Shown in pieces: positions 1 through 7,333 of a stretch of 12,380 nucleotides of DNA. Under the pieces are notes generated by a model. The model was given only the letters and a program-made list of their open reading frames with translations, was not told the origin of the DNA and did not search any database. Location of the stretch: NCBI GenBank assembly GCA_945876985.1, contig CAMCQX010000016.1, positions 1-12,380 on the forward strand. The letters are read 5' to 3'. This DNA is from Chitinophaga pinensis. GTDB taxonomy: Bacteria; Bacteroidota; Bacteroidia; UKL13-3. The translations under genes and the position numbers were made by a program. Numbering within the stretch: position 1 is the stretch's first letter; each line of letters starts with the position of its first letter.

Positions 1-19
1 AATTCCAATTGGAATAACA

Positions 20-952
20 ATGAATTTATCTGATAAAATATATATAGCTGGTTCAAACGGAATGGTTGGTTCCGCTGTAGTTAGAAAATTACAAGCCGAA
101 GGTTTTACCAATTTAATTACCAAATCATCAAAAGAATTAGACTTAACCAATCAATCGGAAGTTGCACATTTTTTTGAAAAGGAGCAACCAGATTATGTAT
201 TTATGGCTGCCGCAAAAGTGGGTGGAATATTAGCAAATAATACATTCAGAGCACAGTTTTTATTTGAGAATTTGATGATTCAAAACAATGTAATTCATCA
301 AAGTTATTTGAATAATGTGAAGAAGTTAATGTTTTTTGGCTCAAGTTGCATTTACCCAAAATTGGCTCCTCAGCCACTAAAAGAAGAATATTTGTTAACC
401 AGTGTATTAGAGGAAACCAACGAACCTTATGCCATTGCAAAAATTGCAGGAATAAAAATGTGTGAGGCTTATAAAAGTCAATATAATTGTAACTTTATAT
501 CGGTAATGCCTACCAATTTATATGGTTATAACGACAATTATCATCCAGAAAACAGCCATGTTTTACCCGCATTAATTAGAAGAATTCATGAAGCTAAAAC
601 GAACAATTCACCTGAGGTAACAATTTGGGGAACTGGAAATCCCCTAAGAGAATTCTTGTTTGTAGATGATTTGGCCGATGCTGCATTTATGTTAATGCAA
701 AACTATAATGAAAGCCAATTTTTAAATATTGGAAGTGGAAAAGATATTTCAATTAAAGACTTAGCCATTACCATAAAAAATATTTTAGGATATGAAGGTT
801 CAATAAAATTTGATACATCAAAACCTGATGGAACACCCCGCAAATTAATGGATGTAAGTAAAATAAATGCATTAGGGTGGAATTCAAAAATTGACTTAGC
901 ACAAGGAATTGGCTTAGCTTATAACGACTTTTTGAAAAGAGAAATACAATAA
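20..952 (+). CDS. fcl: GDP-L-fucose synthase (GDP-4-keto-6-deoxymannose epimerase/reductase)
   Basis: This cytoplasmic enzyme makes GDP-L-fucose from GDP-4-keto-6-deoxy-D-mannose by 3,5-epimerisation and NADPH-dependent 4-reduction, supplying fucose for surface glycans. The protein is a complete 310-residue extended short-chain dehydrogenase. The nucleotide-binding G-x-x-G-x-x-G loop is at residues 11-17 (GSNGMVG). The catalytic set is visible: S108/S109, C110, Y137-x3-K141 and H180, each one residue later than the positions I recall for the E. coli enzyme. The C-terminal half carries the [12 protein letters not shown] signature of the family. The start is ATG at 20. A possible upstream reading frame ends with TAA at 15-17, so this may follow another gene closely; gmd would be the expected partner, but it cannot be seen. 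The gene converges on the CoA-binding-domain gene. Confidence 0.95.
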   Translation: MNLSDKIYIAGSNGMVGSAVVRKLQAEGFTNLITKSSKELDLTNQSEVAHFFEKEQPDYVFMAAAKVGGILANNTFRAQFLFENLMIQNNVIHQSYLNNVKKLMFFGSSCIYPKLAPQPLKEEYLLTSVLEETNEPYAIAKIAGIKMCEAYKSQYNCNFISVMPTNLYGYNDNYHPENSHVLPALIRRIHEAKTNNSPEVTIWGTGNPLREFLFVDDLADAAFMLMQNYNESQFLNIGSGKDISIKDLAITIKNILGYEGSIKFDTSKPDGTPRKLMDVSKINALGWNSKIDLAQGIGLAYNDFLKREIQ

Positions 953-985
953 AAAAGATTAGATTAACGCTTTCAATCAAATCTT
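951..985 (-). terminator. Rho-independent terminator for the minus-strand CoA-binding gene
   Basis: Bases 955-965 pair with 975-985: six pairs, one A-A mismatch, four pairs, then a 9-base loop. Read on the minus strand the hairpin is followed by six T's (the A run at 951-956), which makes it an intrinsic terminator for the gene ending at 1021. On the plus strand the same hairpin has no T tract, so fcl would get only the stem. Confidence 0.6.
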
Positions 986-1020
986 GTATTAGCTAAATTT
1001 TAAAAATTAAAGCTCCGTAA

Positions 1021-1380
1021 TTAAAACTGATTAGTACTTAGCATAACCAAAGTACAGGCTTCTATGGCTTTTATATTGTTTTTTAACAATAAATTTTCAA
1101 ATTCGTTGTTTTCTGTTCCAGGATTAAAAATGACTCTTTTAGGATTTAAATGAATAATTTTATTATAATAATCAGGCTGGTTTTGTGGGCCAATGTATAA
1201 GGTTATTGTATCAAAATCCTTGTTTTCAGGCCAATCAGTTTGAATTAGTGTATCACCAATATTTCCTTTTTTTAAACCAAAAGCATAAACTTCATGCTTA
1301 TAATCTTTCAGCATTTCAGTTGCTTTAAAAGCATATCTGTCTGAATTTGGAGAGGCTCCAACAATTAAAGTTTTTTTCAT
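1021..1380 (-). CDS. CoA-binding domain protein (YccU-like)
   Basis: This is a small 119-residue Rossmann-type protein of the CoA_binding_2 (YccU) family. The family takes its name from similarity to the nucleotide/CoA-binding domain of succinyl-CoA synthetase alpha; its cellular role is not established. The sequence shows the N-terminal phosphate-binding stretch VGASPNSDRYA, the central 'NPGTEN' turn and the C-terminal 'EACTLVML' typical of the family. The start is taken as ATG at 1380; an in-frame TTG at 1395 would add five residues (MLFLK) and seems less likely. The gene stands alone on the minus strand, divergent from pheT and convergent with fcl, with its own terminator. Function in the cell remains unknown. 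Confidence 0.85.
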   Translation of the reverse strand: MKKTLIVGASPNSDRYAFKATEMLKDYKHEVYAFGLKKGNIGDTLIQTDWPENKDFDTITLYIGPQNQPDYYNKIIHLNPKRVIFNPGTENNEFENLLLKNNIKAIEACTLVMLSTNQF

Positions 1381-1413
1381 TTTCAAAAATAGCAATCCTT
1401 ATCTTCATTTTGT

Positions 1414-1421
1414 TATTTTTG
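1414..1421 (+). promoter_or_regulatory. Candidate -7 promoter element for pheT
   Basis: TATTTTTG matches the Bacteroidota -7 consensus TANNTTTG exactly. It would place transcription start near 1426 and leave a leader of about 48 bases before the pheT ATG at 1475. No clear TTG-type -33 element was found at the usual distance upstream, so support is only partial. Confidence 0.35.
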
Positions 1422-1434
1422 TACAATATATTTA

Positions 1435-1448
1435 TTGCAAAATTGCAA
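1435..1448. repeat. TTGCAA-AA-TTGCAA repeat in pheT leader
   Basis: Two copies of the self-complementary hexamer TTGCAA are separated by two A's, so the site is both a direct repeat and an almost perfect inverted repeat. It lies between the candidate -7 element and the pheT start, in the only divergent-promoter space shared with the CoA-binding gene. This would suit an operator, but no regulator is known from the sequence and chance in AT-rich DNA is possible. Confidence 0.25.
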
Positions 1449-1474
1449 CATACTAAAAAACATATAATTCATTA

Positions 1475-3907
1475 ATGAAAATAAGTTATAATTGGTTAAA
1501 AGAAATCATTAACATACATTCTACTCCAAGTGAAATAAGCCAAATGCTTACTGGTTGCGGATTAGAAGTAGAACATTTAGAAAATTATCAAAGCATAAAA
1601 GGTGGTTTAGAAGGAATAGTTATTGGTTATGTAAAAGAAAGAGAAAAACATCCAAATGCCGATAAATTAAGTGTTTGTAAAGTTGATATTGGTACTGGTG
1701 AAGACAAACAAATAGTTTGCGGTGCTCCCAATGTAGCAGTTGGACAAAAAGTATTGGTAGCAACAGTTGGAGCCACTTTATATCCAAGCAAAGGTGAGTC
1801 ATTTAAAATTAGCAAATCAAAAATTAGAGGTGAAGTGAGTGAAGGTATGATTTGCGCTGAAGACGAAATTGGTTTAGGCGAAAGTCATGATGGAATTTTG
1901 ATTTTACCAGAAAATTATGAAATTGGAAAACCCGCATCTACCTATTTTAAAGTTTACAACGATTTTGTATTTGAAATAGGCTTAACAGCCAACAGAGGCG
2001 ATGCTGCCAGTCATTTGGGAACTGCCAGAGATTTGAGAGCAATTACGAAGTGCGAAGTGCGAAGTGTGGACTGCGAATTGCCAGCGGCCAGCAGCCAGCA
2101 GCCAATTGCAGTTTCTATTGAAGATACAGAAGGTTGTAAGAGATATACTGGTTTAAGTATTTCAAATATTGAAGTAAAATCATCACCAGAGTGGATACAA
2201 AATAGGTTAAAAGCTATTGGAATAAATCCAATAAACAATATTGTAGATGCTACCAATTATGTGTTACATGAATTAGGTCAACCCTTACACGCTTTTGATG
2301 CGGATAAAATTATTGGCAATAAAATAATTGTAAAAAAAGCAATTGAAGGCAGTAAATTTAATACTCTTGACAAAGTAGAACGCGTTTTAAAAGGATATGA
2401 GTGCATGATATGTGATGCGGAAAAACCATTGGCTTTAGCAGGCGTATTTGGTGGAATTGATTCAGGAATTTCGGCTACAACAAAAAATATATTTTTAGAA
2501 AGTGCTTACTTTGATGCAGCCACCATTAGAAAAGCTGCAAAAGGCCACGGATTAAGTACTGACGCAAGTTTTAGATATGAACGAGGAACAGATCCTAACA
2601 TTACGATAGATGCTATTAAACGCCTTGCAAATTTAATTATTGAAATTGCTGGAGGCACTATAAGTTCAGCCATTATTGATGTATATCCAACAAAAATTGA
2701 AAACACAATGATTGATTTTTCATTGACAAAATCGAATCAATTAATTGGTAAGGAAATTGAAAAAGAAAGAGTAATAGAAATTCTAAAAGCTTTGGACATT
2801 GAGATAGTAGAAGATAAAGGTGAGATTTTAAAAATTTCAATTCCACCCTATCGCTCCGATGTGACCAGACCTGCTGATGTTACAGAAGAAATTTTACGTA
2901 TTTATGGATTAAACAATATTGAAATTGGAAATGATATCAAATCAACTATTTCGTATAATGAAACCGAAAATAAAGTGAAACTTAAAAACAATTTGGCTGA
3001 TTATTTAATTGCAAATGGTTTCAATGAAATAGCTACCAACACCTTAACAAAATCGGCATATTACAGTGAAGATGAATTACAAAGTGCGGTAAAAATGTTA
3101 AATCCTTTAAGCAGTGATTTAGACATTATGCGTTTAAATATGTTGCCAAATGTATTGGAAGCTTTGCAATATAATAACAACAGAAAACTGAGTAATTTAA
3201 AGTTTTTTGAATTTGGTAAAACATATTACAAAGGCGAAAAAACAGAAGCTGGTGGAATTAATTTGTTGGAAAATTATGTAGAGCAATCGCACTTAATTTT
3301 AGCATTAGCGGGAACTGTTGAAAACGAAAGTTGGACAAATAATAACAAGCCTTCTAGCTATTTTATACTAAAAGGATATGTTCAAAATATATTTGCTAAA
3401 AGCAAAATAAACAAATTAGAATTTTTAAGCATTGAGCACCTTCAGTATAATTTTGCAATTGCTGTTATTTACAAGAAAAAACAAGTAGCAGTTATTGGCG
3501 AAATAAATAAAAATTTAACCAATAAATTTGATTTGAATTCACCTGTATTTTTTGCGGATATCAATATTGATTTATTGATGGAATTTAACAAAACTGAAAA
3601 ATCATTTATTAAATCTGTACCCATATTCCCAACTGTTAGAAGAGATTTGGCATTATTAATTGACGAAGCAATCAACTATTCTCAATTAGAAAAAATAGCT
3701 TTAAAAACAGAAAGCAATTTAATAAAACAAGTAAATGTTTTTGATGTGTATAAAGGCGATAAAATAGAAAAAGGTAAAAAGAGTTATGCTTTAAGTTTTA
3801 TGCTGCAAGATGAAAATAAAACATTAACTGATGAAGAAATAGATTCGGTTATGAATAAATTAATTAAGAACTTTGAGAAAGAAACAGGTGCTATTTTAAG
3901 AGGATAA
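1475..3907 (+). CDS. pheT: Phenylalanyl-tRNA synthetase beta subunit
   Basis: This is the beta chain of the alpha2-beta2 PheRS, which charges tRNA-Phe in the cytoplasm; the beta chain binds tRNA and edits mischarged Tyr-tRNA-Phe. It is complete at 810 residues, normal for the bacterial long form. Domains in order: an EMAP II-like tRNA-binding fold at about 40-150 (motif HPNADKLSVCKVD), the B3/B4 editing domain at about 210-385 (INNIVDATNYVLHELGQPLHAFD; later FRYERGTDP), the B5 domain at about 405-480 (PPYRSDVTRPADVTEEILRIYG), a catalytic-like core, and the ferredoxin-fold anticodon-binding domain from about 715 to the end (FPTVRRDLALLID). The linker at residues 192-210 is written in a GC-rich 7-bp repeat, described separately. 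pheS is not adjacent. The next two genes follow at 18-nt gaps, so an operon is likely. Confidence 0.97.
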   Translation: MKISYNWLKEIINIHSTPSEISQMLTGCGLEVEHLENYQSIKGGLEGIVIGYVKEREKHPNADKLSVCKVDIGTGEDKQIVCGAPNVAVGQKVLVATVGATLYPSKGESFKISKSKIRGEVSEGMICAEDEIGLGESHDGILILPENYEIGKPASTYFKVYNDFVFEIGLTANRGDAASHLGTARDLRAITKCEVRSVDCELPAASSQQPIAVSIEDTEGCKRYTGLSISNIEVKSSPEWIQNRLKAIGINPINNIVDATNYVLHELGQPLHAFDADKIIGNKIIVKKAIEGSKFNTLDKVERVLKGYECMICDAEKPLALAGVFGGIDSGISATTKNIFLESAYFDAATIRKAAKGHGLSTDASFRYERGTDPNITIDAIKRLANLIIEIAGGTISSAIIDVYPTKIENTMIDFSLTKSNQLIGKEIEKERVIEILKALDIEIVEDKGEILKISIPPYRSDVTRPADVTEEILRIYGLNNIEIGNDIKSTISYNETENKVKLKNNLADYLIANGFNEIATNTLTKSAYYSEDELQSAVKMLNPLSSDLDIMRLNMLPNVLEALQYNNNRKLSNLKFFEFGKTYYKGEKTEAGGINLLENYVEQSHLILALAGTVENESWTNNNKPSSYFILKGYVQNIFAKSKINKLEFLSIEHLQYNFAIAVIYKKKQVAVIGEINKNLTNKFDLNSPVFFADINIDLLMEFNKTEKSFIKSVPIFPTVRRDLALLIDEAINYSQLEKIALKTESNLIKQVNVFDVYKGDKIEKGKKSYALSFMLQDENKTLTDEEIDSVMNKLIKNFEKETGAILRG
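2040..2109 (+). repeat. Heptanucleotide tandem repeat inside pheT
   Basis: Nine consecutive 7-bp units fill 2047-2109: GAAGTGC twice, then GAAGTGT, GGACTGC, GAATTGC, CAGCGGC, CAGCAGC twice, and CAATTGC. The preceding CAATTAC (2040-2046) looks like a decayed tenth unit. Nearly every unit ends in GC and has A at position 2. The nine units are about 60% G+C (38 of 63) in an otherwise AT-rich gene. They encode residues 192-211, a Cys/Glu/Ser/Ala/Gln-rich linker between the tRNA-binding and editing domains. Because 63 is divisible by three, the frame is kept. Confidence 0.85.
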
Positions 3908-3925
3908 TTTAGAAAAAAAAGAAAA

Positions 3926-4216
3926 ATGGATTCAAATTCATTATTAATTTCAGAAATAAAACTAAAAGTTTTAAAGTTATTGAATCAAAATAAAAAATTG
4001 ACCACTAGCAATATGGAGTTACAAAATGAGGTAAATGAGTTGCGAAAGAATATTGAAAACAAAAAAAATAAAATAGAACAATTAGAAGATAACAATAAAA
4101 TTATTAAACTTGCGAGTGAAATGCAATTGTCGAATTCAGAAAAAAAGCAATTAAAATCAGAATTAACTGACAAAATAAAACTAATAGATGATTGCATAAA
4201 AATGTTAGGCGAATAA
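3926..4216 (+). CDS. Small coiled-coil protein, candidate ZapB-like partner of ZapA
   Basis: This 96-residue protein is almost entirely charged and helical, with Leu/Ile/Asn heptads through residues 5-75 (for example LKLLNQNKKL, LQNEVNELRKNIENKKNKIEQLEDNN) and a less coiled tail ending KIKLIDDCIKMLGE. It has no signal peptide or membrane segment, so it should be cytoplasmic. Short coiled-coil genes of this kind commonly sit just before zapA in Bacteroidota, as I recall, and in gammaproteobacteria a different small coiled-coil family neighbours zapA. A role in divisome assembly together with ZapA is inferred from position and coiled-coil form only. It lies 18 nt after pheT and 18 nt before zapA. 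ATG start after an A-rich leader. Confidence 0.8.
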   Translation: MDSNSLLISEIKLKVLKLLNQNKKLTTSNMELQNEVNELRKNIENKKNKIEQLEDNNKIIKLASEMQLSNSEKKQLKSELTDKIKLIDDCIKMLGE

Positions 4217-4234
4217 AGAATAAACCTTAACAGA

Positions 4235-4522
4235 TTGAACGAAATATCAATAAATATCAGTATAGCTGGGCGCAAATATCCGCTAACCATCGCTGCAAAC
4301 GAGGAGCAAAATATTAGGGCTTTAAGTAAAATGATAAATGAAAAAATGCAAGCTTATGGCAAGCAATTTTCATTAAAAGATAACCAAGATGCATTAGCCA
4401 TGTTTGCAATAGAACTAGCTACTGAATATCAAAAAATAAGTTTGCTTTTGGAAGCAAACACGCAGCAAACAAGCAAAGAATTGCTTGAGTTACAAAAACT
4501 AATTGCTGAGGTTCAACTGTAA
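4235..4522 (+). CDS. zapA: Cell division protein ZapA (TTG start)
   Basis: ZapA is a cytoplasmic FtsZ-binding protein that bundles FtsZ filaments and stabilises the Z ring. The 95-residue protein has the family layout: an N-terminal beta-rich head (ISINISIAGRKYPLTI), the 'EEQNIRALSKMINEKMQAY' helix, the 'DALAMFAIELATEYQKI' segment and a C-terminal dimerising coiled coil (LLEANTQQTSKELLELQKLI). The start is TTG at 4235. In this frame the only codons between it and the stop of the preceding gene (TAA at 4214-4216) are AGA, ATA, AAC, CTT, AAC and AGA, so there is no ATG or GTG choice, and the head domain needs this start. No Shine-Dalgarno sequence is visible. Probably co-transcribed with pheT and the coiled-coil gene. 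Confidence 0.88.
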   Translation: MNEISINISIAGRKYPLTIAANEEQNIRALSKMINEKMQAYGKQFSLKDNQDALAMFAIELATEYQKISLLLEANTQQTSKELLELQKLIAEVQL

Positions 4523-4553
4523 AGAAATTTTTCTTCGTTTAACTGAGTAATAC

Positions 4554-4580
4554 TGGTAAAAGCTAGTTTACTGATTTTTT
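4554..4580 (+). terminator. Weak hairpin with T run between zapA and rny
   Basis: Bases 4554-4560 pair with 4567-4573 (seven pairs, two of them G-T) around the loop AGCTAG, followed one base later by six T's at 4575-4580. The stem is weak, so it may be only a partial terminator ending the pheT-zapA transcript before rny. No promoter for rny could be recognised in the 87-base gap. Confidence 0.35.
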
Positions 4581-4609
4581 AAAATTTAAAAAAATTAAAC
4601 CCAAAACAA

Positions 4610-6151
4610 ATGGAAATTTATTTAGTAGTTATTATTGCTATGCTCACATTTGGTGGTGGCGCGATTGTGATGTTTATAGTAAATAACAATTTACAAAAAA
4701 ACAAAGCAAACACACTATTGAAAGATGCTGAGTCACAAGCTGAAATTATCAAAAAGAAAAAAGAGTTGGAAGCCAAAGAAAGGTTTTTACAGTTAAAATC
4801 AGACCATGAAAAAGATGTAAATCAACGTAACATTGCTGTAATTCAGAACGAAAATCGTTTGAAACAAATTGAAAATAATTTGAAACAAAAAACCGATGCA
4901 TTAACTAAAAAAGATTCGGATTTAGATCAAGTAAAACAATCGTTAGAAAAACAACAAGAAAACTTAACAGTTAAGCAACAAGAGGCTGATAAGGCATTAT
5001 TGAATCAACAAAAACAATTAGAAAAAATAGCTGGTTTAACAGCTGAAGAAGCTAAAAAACAATTGGTTGAAACATTAACAGAACAAGCCAAAACAGAAGC
5101 ATTAAGCAGGGTTAAAGACATTGTAGATGAAGCCAAACTTACTGCTAACAAAGAAGCTAAAAAAATTATTTTAGGTACAATTCAACGCACAGCTGCTGAG
5201 CATGCAATAGAAAATGCAATTTCAGTATTTAACATTGAAAGTGATGAATTAAAAGGAAGAATTATTGGTAGAGAGGGAAGAAATATTAGGGCTTTAGAAG
5301 CTGCAACAGGTGTAGAATTTATAGTAGATGATACCCCAGAAGCAATTATTCTTTCATGTTTTGACCCAATTAGAAGAGAAATAGCTCGTTTGGCTATTCA
5401 TAGATTAGTTACAGATGGAAGAATTCACCCAGCGCGAATTGAAGAAGTAGTAGCAAAAACTAAAAAACAAATTGAAGACGAAATAGTAGAAATTGGCGAG
5501 CGTACTTGTATTGACTTAGGAATTCATGGTTTACATCCTGAATTAATAAGAATGGTTGGACGCATGAAATACAGAAGTAGCTATGGTCAAAATTTATTAA
5601 TGCACAGTAGAGAAGTAGCCAATTTATGTGCTACCATGGCTGCTGAATTAGGTTTAAATGTAAAATTGGCAAAACGTGCTGGATTATTACATGATATTGG
5701 AAAAGTGCCAGATGATGATGCTGAAACTCCACATGCTTTATTAGGTATGAAGCTAGCTGAAAAATATAAGGAACATCCAGAAGTAGTGAATGCCATTGGA
5801 GCCCATCATGATGAAATAGAAATGACAAGTATTTTATCGCCAATAGTACAAGCTTGTGATGCCATTAGCGGAGCTCGCCCAGGTGCTAGAAGAGAAGATA
5901 CTGAAAACTACATGAAACGCTTAAAAACATTAGAAGACATGGCGCTAAGTTTTAAAGGCGTTACTACTGCTTTTGCTATTCAGGCTGGTCGTGAGTTACG
6001 TGTAATGGTAGAAAGTGAAAAAGTAACTGATGAAGAATCGGAAATGATTTCATTACAACTATCAAATAGAATTCAAACTGAAATGACTTATCCAGGTCAG
6101 ATTAAAGTAACTGTAATTAGAGAAAGAAGAGCGGTTAATTATGCTAAATAA
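4610..6151 (+). CDS. rny: Ribonuclease Y
   Basis: RNase Y is a membrane-anchored endoribonuclease that starts mRNA decay in bacteria using it in place of RNase E. The 513-residue protein has the full architecture: one N-terminal membrane helix (about 3-25), a long Lys/Glu/Gln-rich coiled coil (about 30-185), a KH RNA-binding domain with the GREG loop (about 215-280), and an HD domain. Candidate metal ligands are H332, H361-D362 (LLHDIGK), H399-H400-D401 and D417. Length and motifs are normal, so it should be active. The ATG at 4610 follows an A-rich leader. Its stop codon overlaps the start of the next gene by 11 bases, and a strong hairpin follows, which may separate or tune expression of the downstream cluster. 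Confidence 0.96.
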   Translation: MEIYLVVIIAMLTFGGGAIVMFIVNNNLQKNKANTLLKDAESQAEIIKKKKELEAKERFLQLKSDHEKDVNQRNIAVIQNENRLKQIENNLKQKTDALTKKDSDLDQVKQSLEKQQENLTVKQQEADKALLNQQKQLEKIAGLTAEEAKKQLVETLTEQAKTEALSRVKDIVDEAKLTANKEAKKIILGTIQRTAAEHAIENAISVFNIESDELKGRIIGREGRNIRALEAATGVEFIVDDTPEAIILSCFDPIRREIARLAIHRLVTDGRIHPARIEEVVAKTKKQIEDEIVEIGERTCIDLGIHGLHPELIRMVGRMKYRSSYGQNLLMHSREVANLCATMAAELGLNVKLAKRAGLLHDIGKVPDDDAETPHALLGMKLAEKYKEHPEVVNAIGAHHDEIEMTSILSPIVQACDAISGARPGARREDTENYMKRLKTLEDMALSFKGVTTAFAIQAGRELRVMVESEKVTDEESEMISLQLSNRIQTEMTYPGQIKVTVIRERRAVNYAK

Positions 6152-6899
6152 TAAAATATCTAAAAGTATTTTTAAAAACTGTAACCAATTCATTTTGGTT
6201 ACAGTTTTTTTGGTTTTAGGTTTGTTTAGCTTTAAATCAATTGAAGAGAATTTTGAACGCATAAGTTTAACAATGCAAAGCAGAAAAGTATTAAATGGAA
6301 AGCTAATAATTACCAATGCCGATTTGTTTTATAATTCTGAGGGTAAAATGGTAACACATATTCTTGCTCCATTTGAAACAATTATTATAAATAATGTAAA
6401 AGGAGATTTGAGCATTTATAATCCAATAGAAAACTATGTTTATAAAGATTACAATTATACACAAGGAACAGAAACTTCTTCACTCTATTATTTTTTAAAA
6501 GATAAAAATAATGAGTTGGGCTTACGTGCACTAGGATTTAAGCTAAATACTTCCAAATTTGAGAATGGATTTTTAATTACCACTTGGTTACCTCCTGCTC
6601 AGTACATGAAAATTTTTAGTATTGTTGAATTAGTTTACCAACAAGGAAAACCTATTTTTACAAAGTTCATAAATAATAAAAATTTTGTTATCAAACGCAG
6701 TTACTATTACAATTACACAAAAGTATTAAATTACAATTTTCCTTTGGCTATTACACATATTGAATATAGTGAAAAAGGAGATTCAATAGTAGAAAAAACG
6801 GTTTATTCGAACATAAAAGTAAATAATTTGGCAACCAATTCTTACTTTGATTATCAAATTCCTGCCAGTGCTAAAATTGTAAAAAACGATAAAAAATGA
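6141..6899 (+). CDS. Exported LolA-like hypothetical protein
   Basis: The 252-residue product is not one I can name. Residues 16-31 form a hydrophobic stretch ([14 protein letters not shown]) after a Lys/Asn-rich N terminus, which suggests a signal peptide or membrane anchor. The body resembles the LolA/LolB outer-membrane lipoprotein-carrier fold: '[12 protein letters not shown]' and '[20 protein letters not shown]' fit the early strands, and the end ([19 protein letters not shown]) fits the last strands of that family. This is pattern similarity, not proof. The ATG at 6141 overlaps rny by 11 bases; the next in-frame ATG (residue 45) would remove the hydrophobic segment, while TTG at 6195 or 6210 would shorten it. 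A terminator-like hairpin lies within codons 12-23. It overlaps the YidD gene by 4 bases. Confidence 0.7.
   Translation: MLNNKISKSIFKNCNQFILVTVFLVLGLFSFKSIEENFERISLTMQSRKVLNGKLIITNADLFYNSEGKMVTHILAPFETIIINNVKGDLSIYNPIENYVYKDYNYTQGTETSSLYYFLKDKNNELGLRALGFKLNTSKFENGFLITTWLPPAQYMKIFSIVELVYQQGKPIFTKFINNKNFVIKRSYYYNYTKVLNYNFPLAITHIEYSEKGDSIVEKTVYSNIKVNNLATNSYFDYQIPASAKIVKNDKK
6174..6211 (+). terminator. Perfect 15-bp hairpin with T tract after rny
   Basis: AAAAACTGTAACCAA at 6174-6188 pairs without a mismatch with 6195-6209 around the loop TTCATT, and the 3' arm runs into seven T's at 6205-6211. It has the form of an intrinsic terminator 22 bases past the rny stop. It also lies inside the reading frame of the next gene, where it encodes part of the signal peptide, so it may act as an attenuator rather than a simple end. 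Confidence 0.8.
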
Positions 6900-7333
6900 A
6901 GTTTGTTGTATTTATAATCTTATTTTTCTTTGGACTTTTATGCAACGCACAAATTGAAAAATCCGATTTGTTATTAATTAAACAAAAGGATGCTTTACCA
7001 AACTCAAAATTATATATAAGGCCATACAGTAATTTAAATAAAAGTAAATGGCAAACATACAATCCAATCAATTTAACGTTTTCTGGATTGATGTTTTTTT
7101 ATCAAAATGTAATTTCTAGCCAAGTAAATGCAAATTGTTTGTTTACTCCATCTTGTAGTGAATTTGCTAAGGCAAGCATTAAAAAATATGGATTAATAAA
7201 AGGTATGTTTTTAGCAGCCGATAGGGTTCAAAAGTGCAATAGAATAACTGCACTTGATTTAGATTTTAAAAAATTAAATAGTCAAAACAGATTTCCAGAT
7301 TCAGTTGATGATTATGGATGTAAACACCAATAA
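6896..7333 (+). CDS. YidD-domain protein with signal peptide
   Basis: The core at residues 62-114 matches YidD, the small membrane-protein insertion factor: 'GLMFFYQNVISS', then C81-x-F-x-PSC87-SEF, 'IKKYGLIKGMFLAADRVQKC114'. Ordinary YidD is about 70-85 residues and acts at the inner face of the cytoplasmic membrane beside YidC. This one is 145 residues. It begins with a typical signal peptide ([18 protein letters not shown], likely cut before Q19), has about 40 extra residues before the core, and lacks the usual HPGGYDPVP-like end. It would therefore sit in the periplasm or outer envelope, so its job probably differs from the classic one. ATG overlaps the preceding stop (ATGA) and the next gene starts immediately after its stop, which suggests translational coupling. 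Confidence 0.85.
   Translation: MKFVVFIILFFFGLLCNAQIEKSDLLLIKQKDALPNSKLYIRPYSNLNKSKWQTYNPINLTFSGLMFFYQNVISSQVNANCLFTPSCSEFAKASIKKYGLIKGMFLAADRVQKCNRITALDLDFKKLNSQNRFPDSVDDYGCKHQ

Noticed and set aside
2..15. ATTCCAATTGGAAT palindrome at the window edge
   Set aside because: It is 14 bp and AT-rich, probably within the end of an upstream gene (TAA at 15-17). There is no context to support an operator.
2047..2109. Short repeats considered as a CRISPR array
   Set aside because: The units are 7 bp, directly adjacent without spacers, and lie inside a coding region.
2011..2256. Minus-strand open frame across the pheT repeat
   Set aside because: The 7-bp repeat has no stops in any frame, so an open antisense frame is expected. 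The plus-strand frame is clearly PheT.
3985..4290. A 101-residue minus-strand frame opposite the coiled-coil gene and the start of zapA
   Set aside because: It is the antisense shadow of two well-supported genes. Its Phe/Ser/Leu-rich composition comes from reading AT-rich coiled-coil codons backwards.
4523..4609. 6S RNA between zapA and rny
   Set aside because: 6S RNA follows zapA in many proteobacteria, but this gap is only 87 bases and shows just a weak hairpin with a T run, not a long bulged rod.
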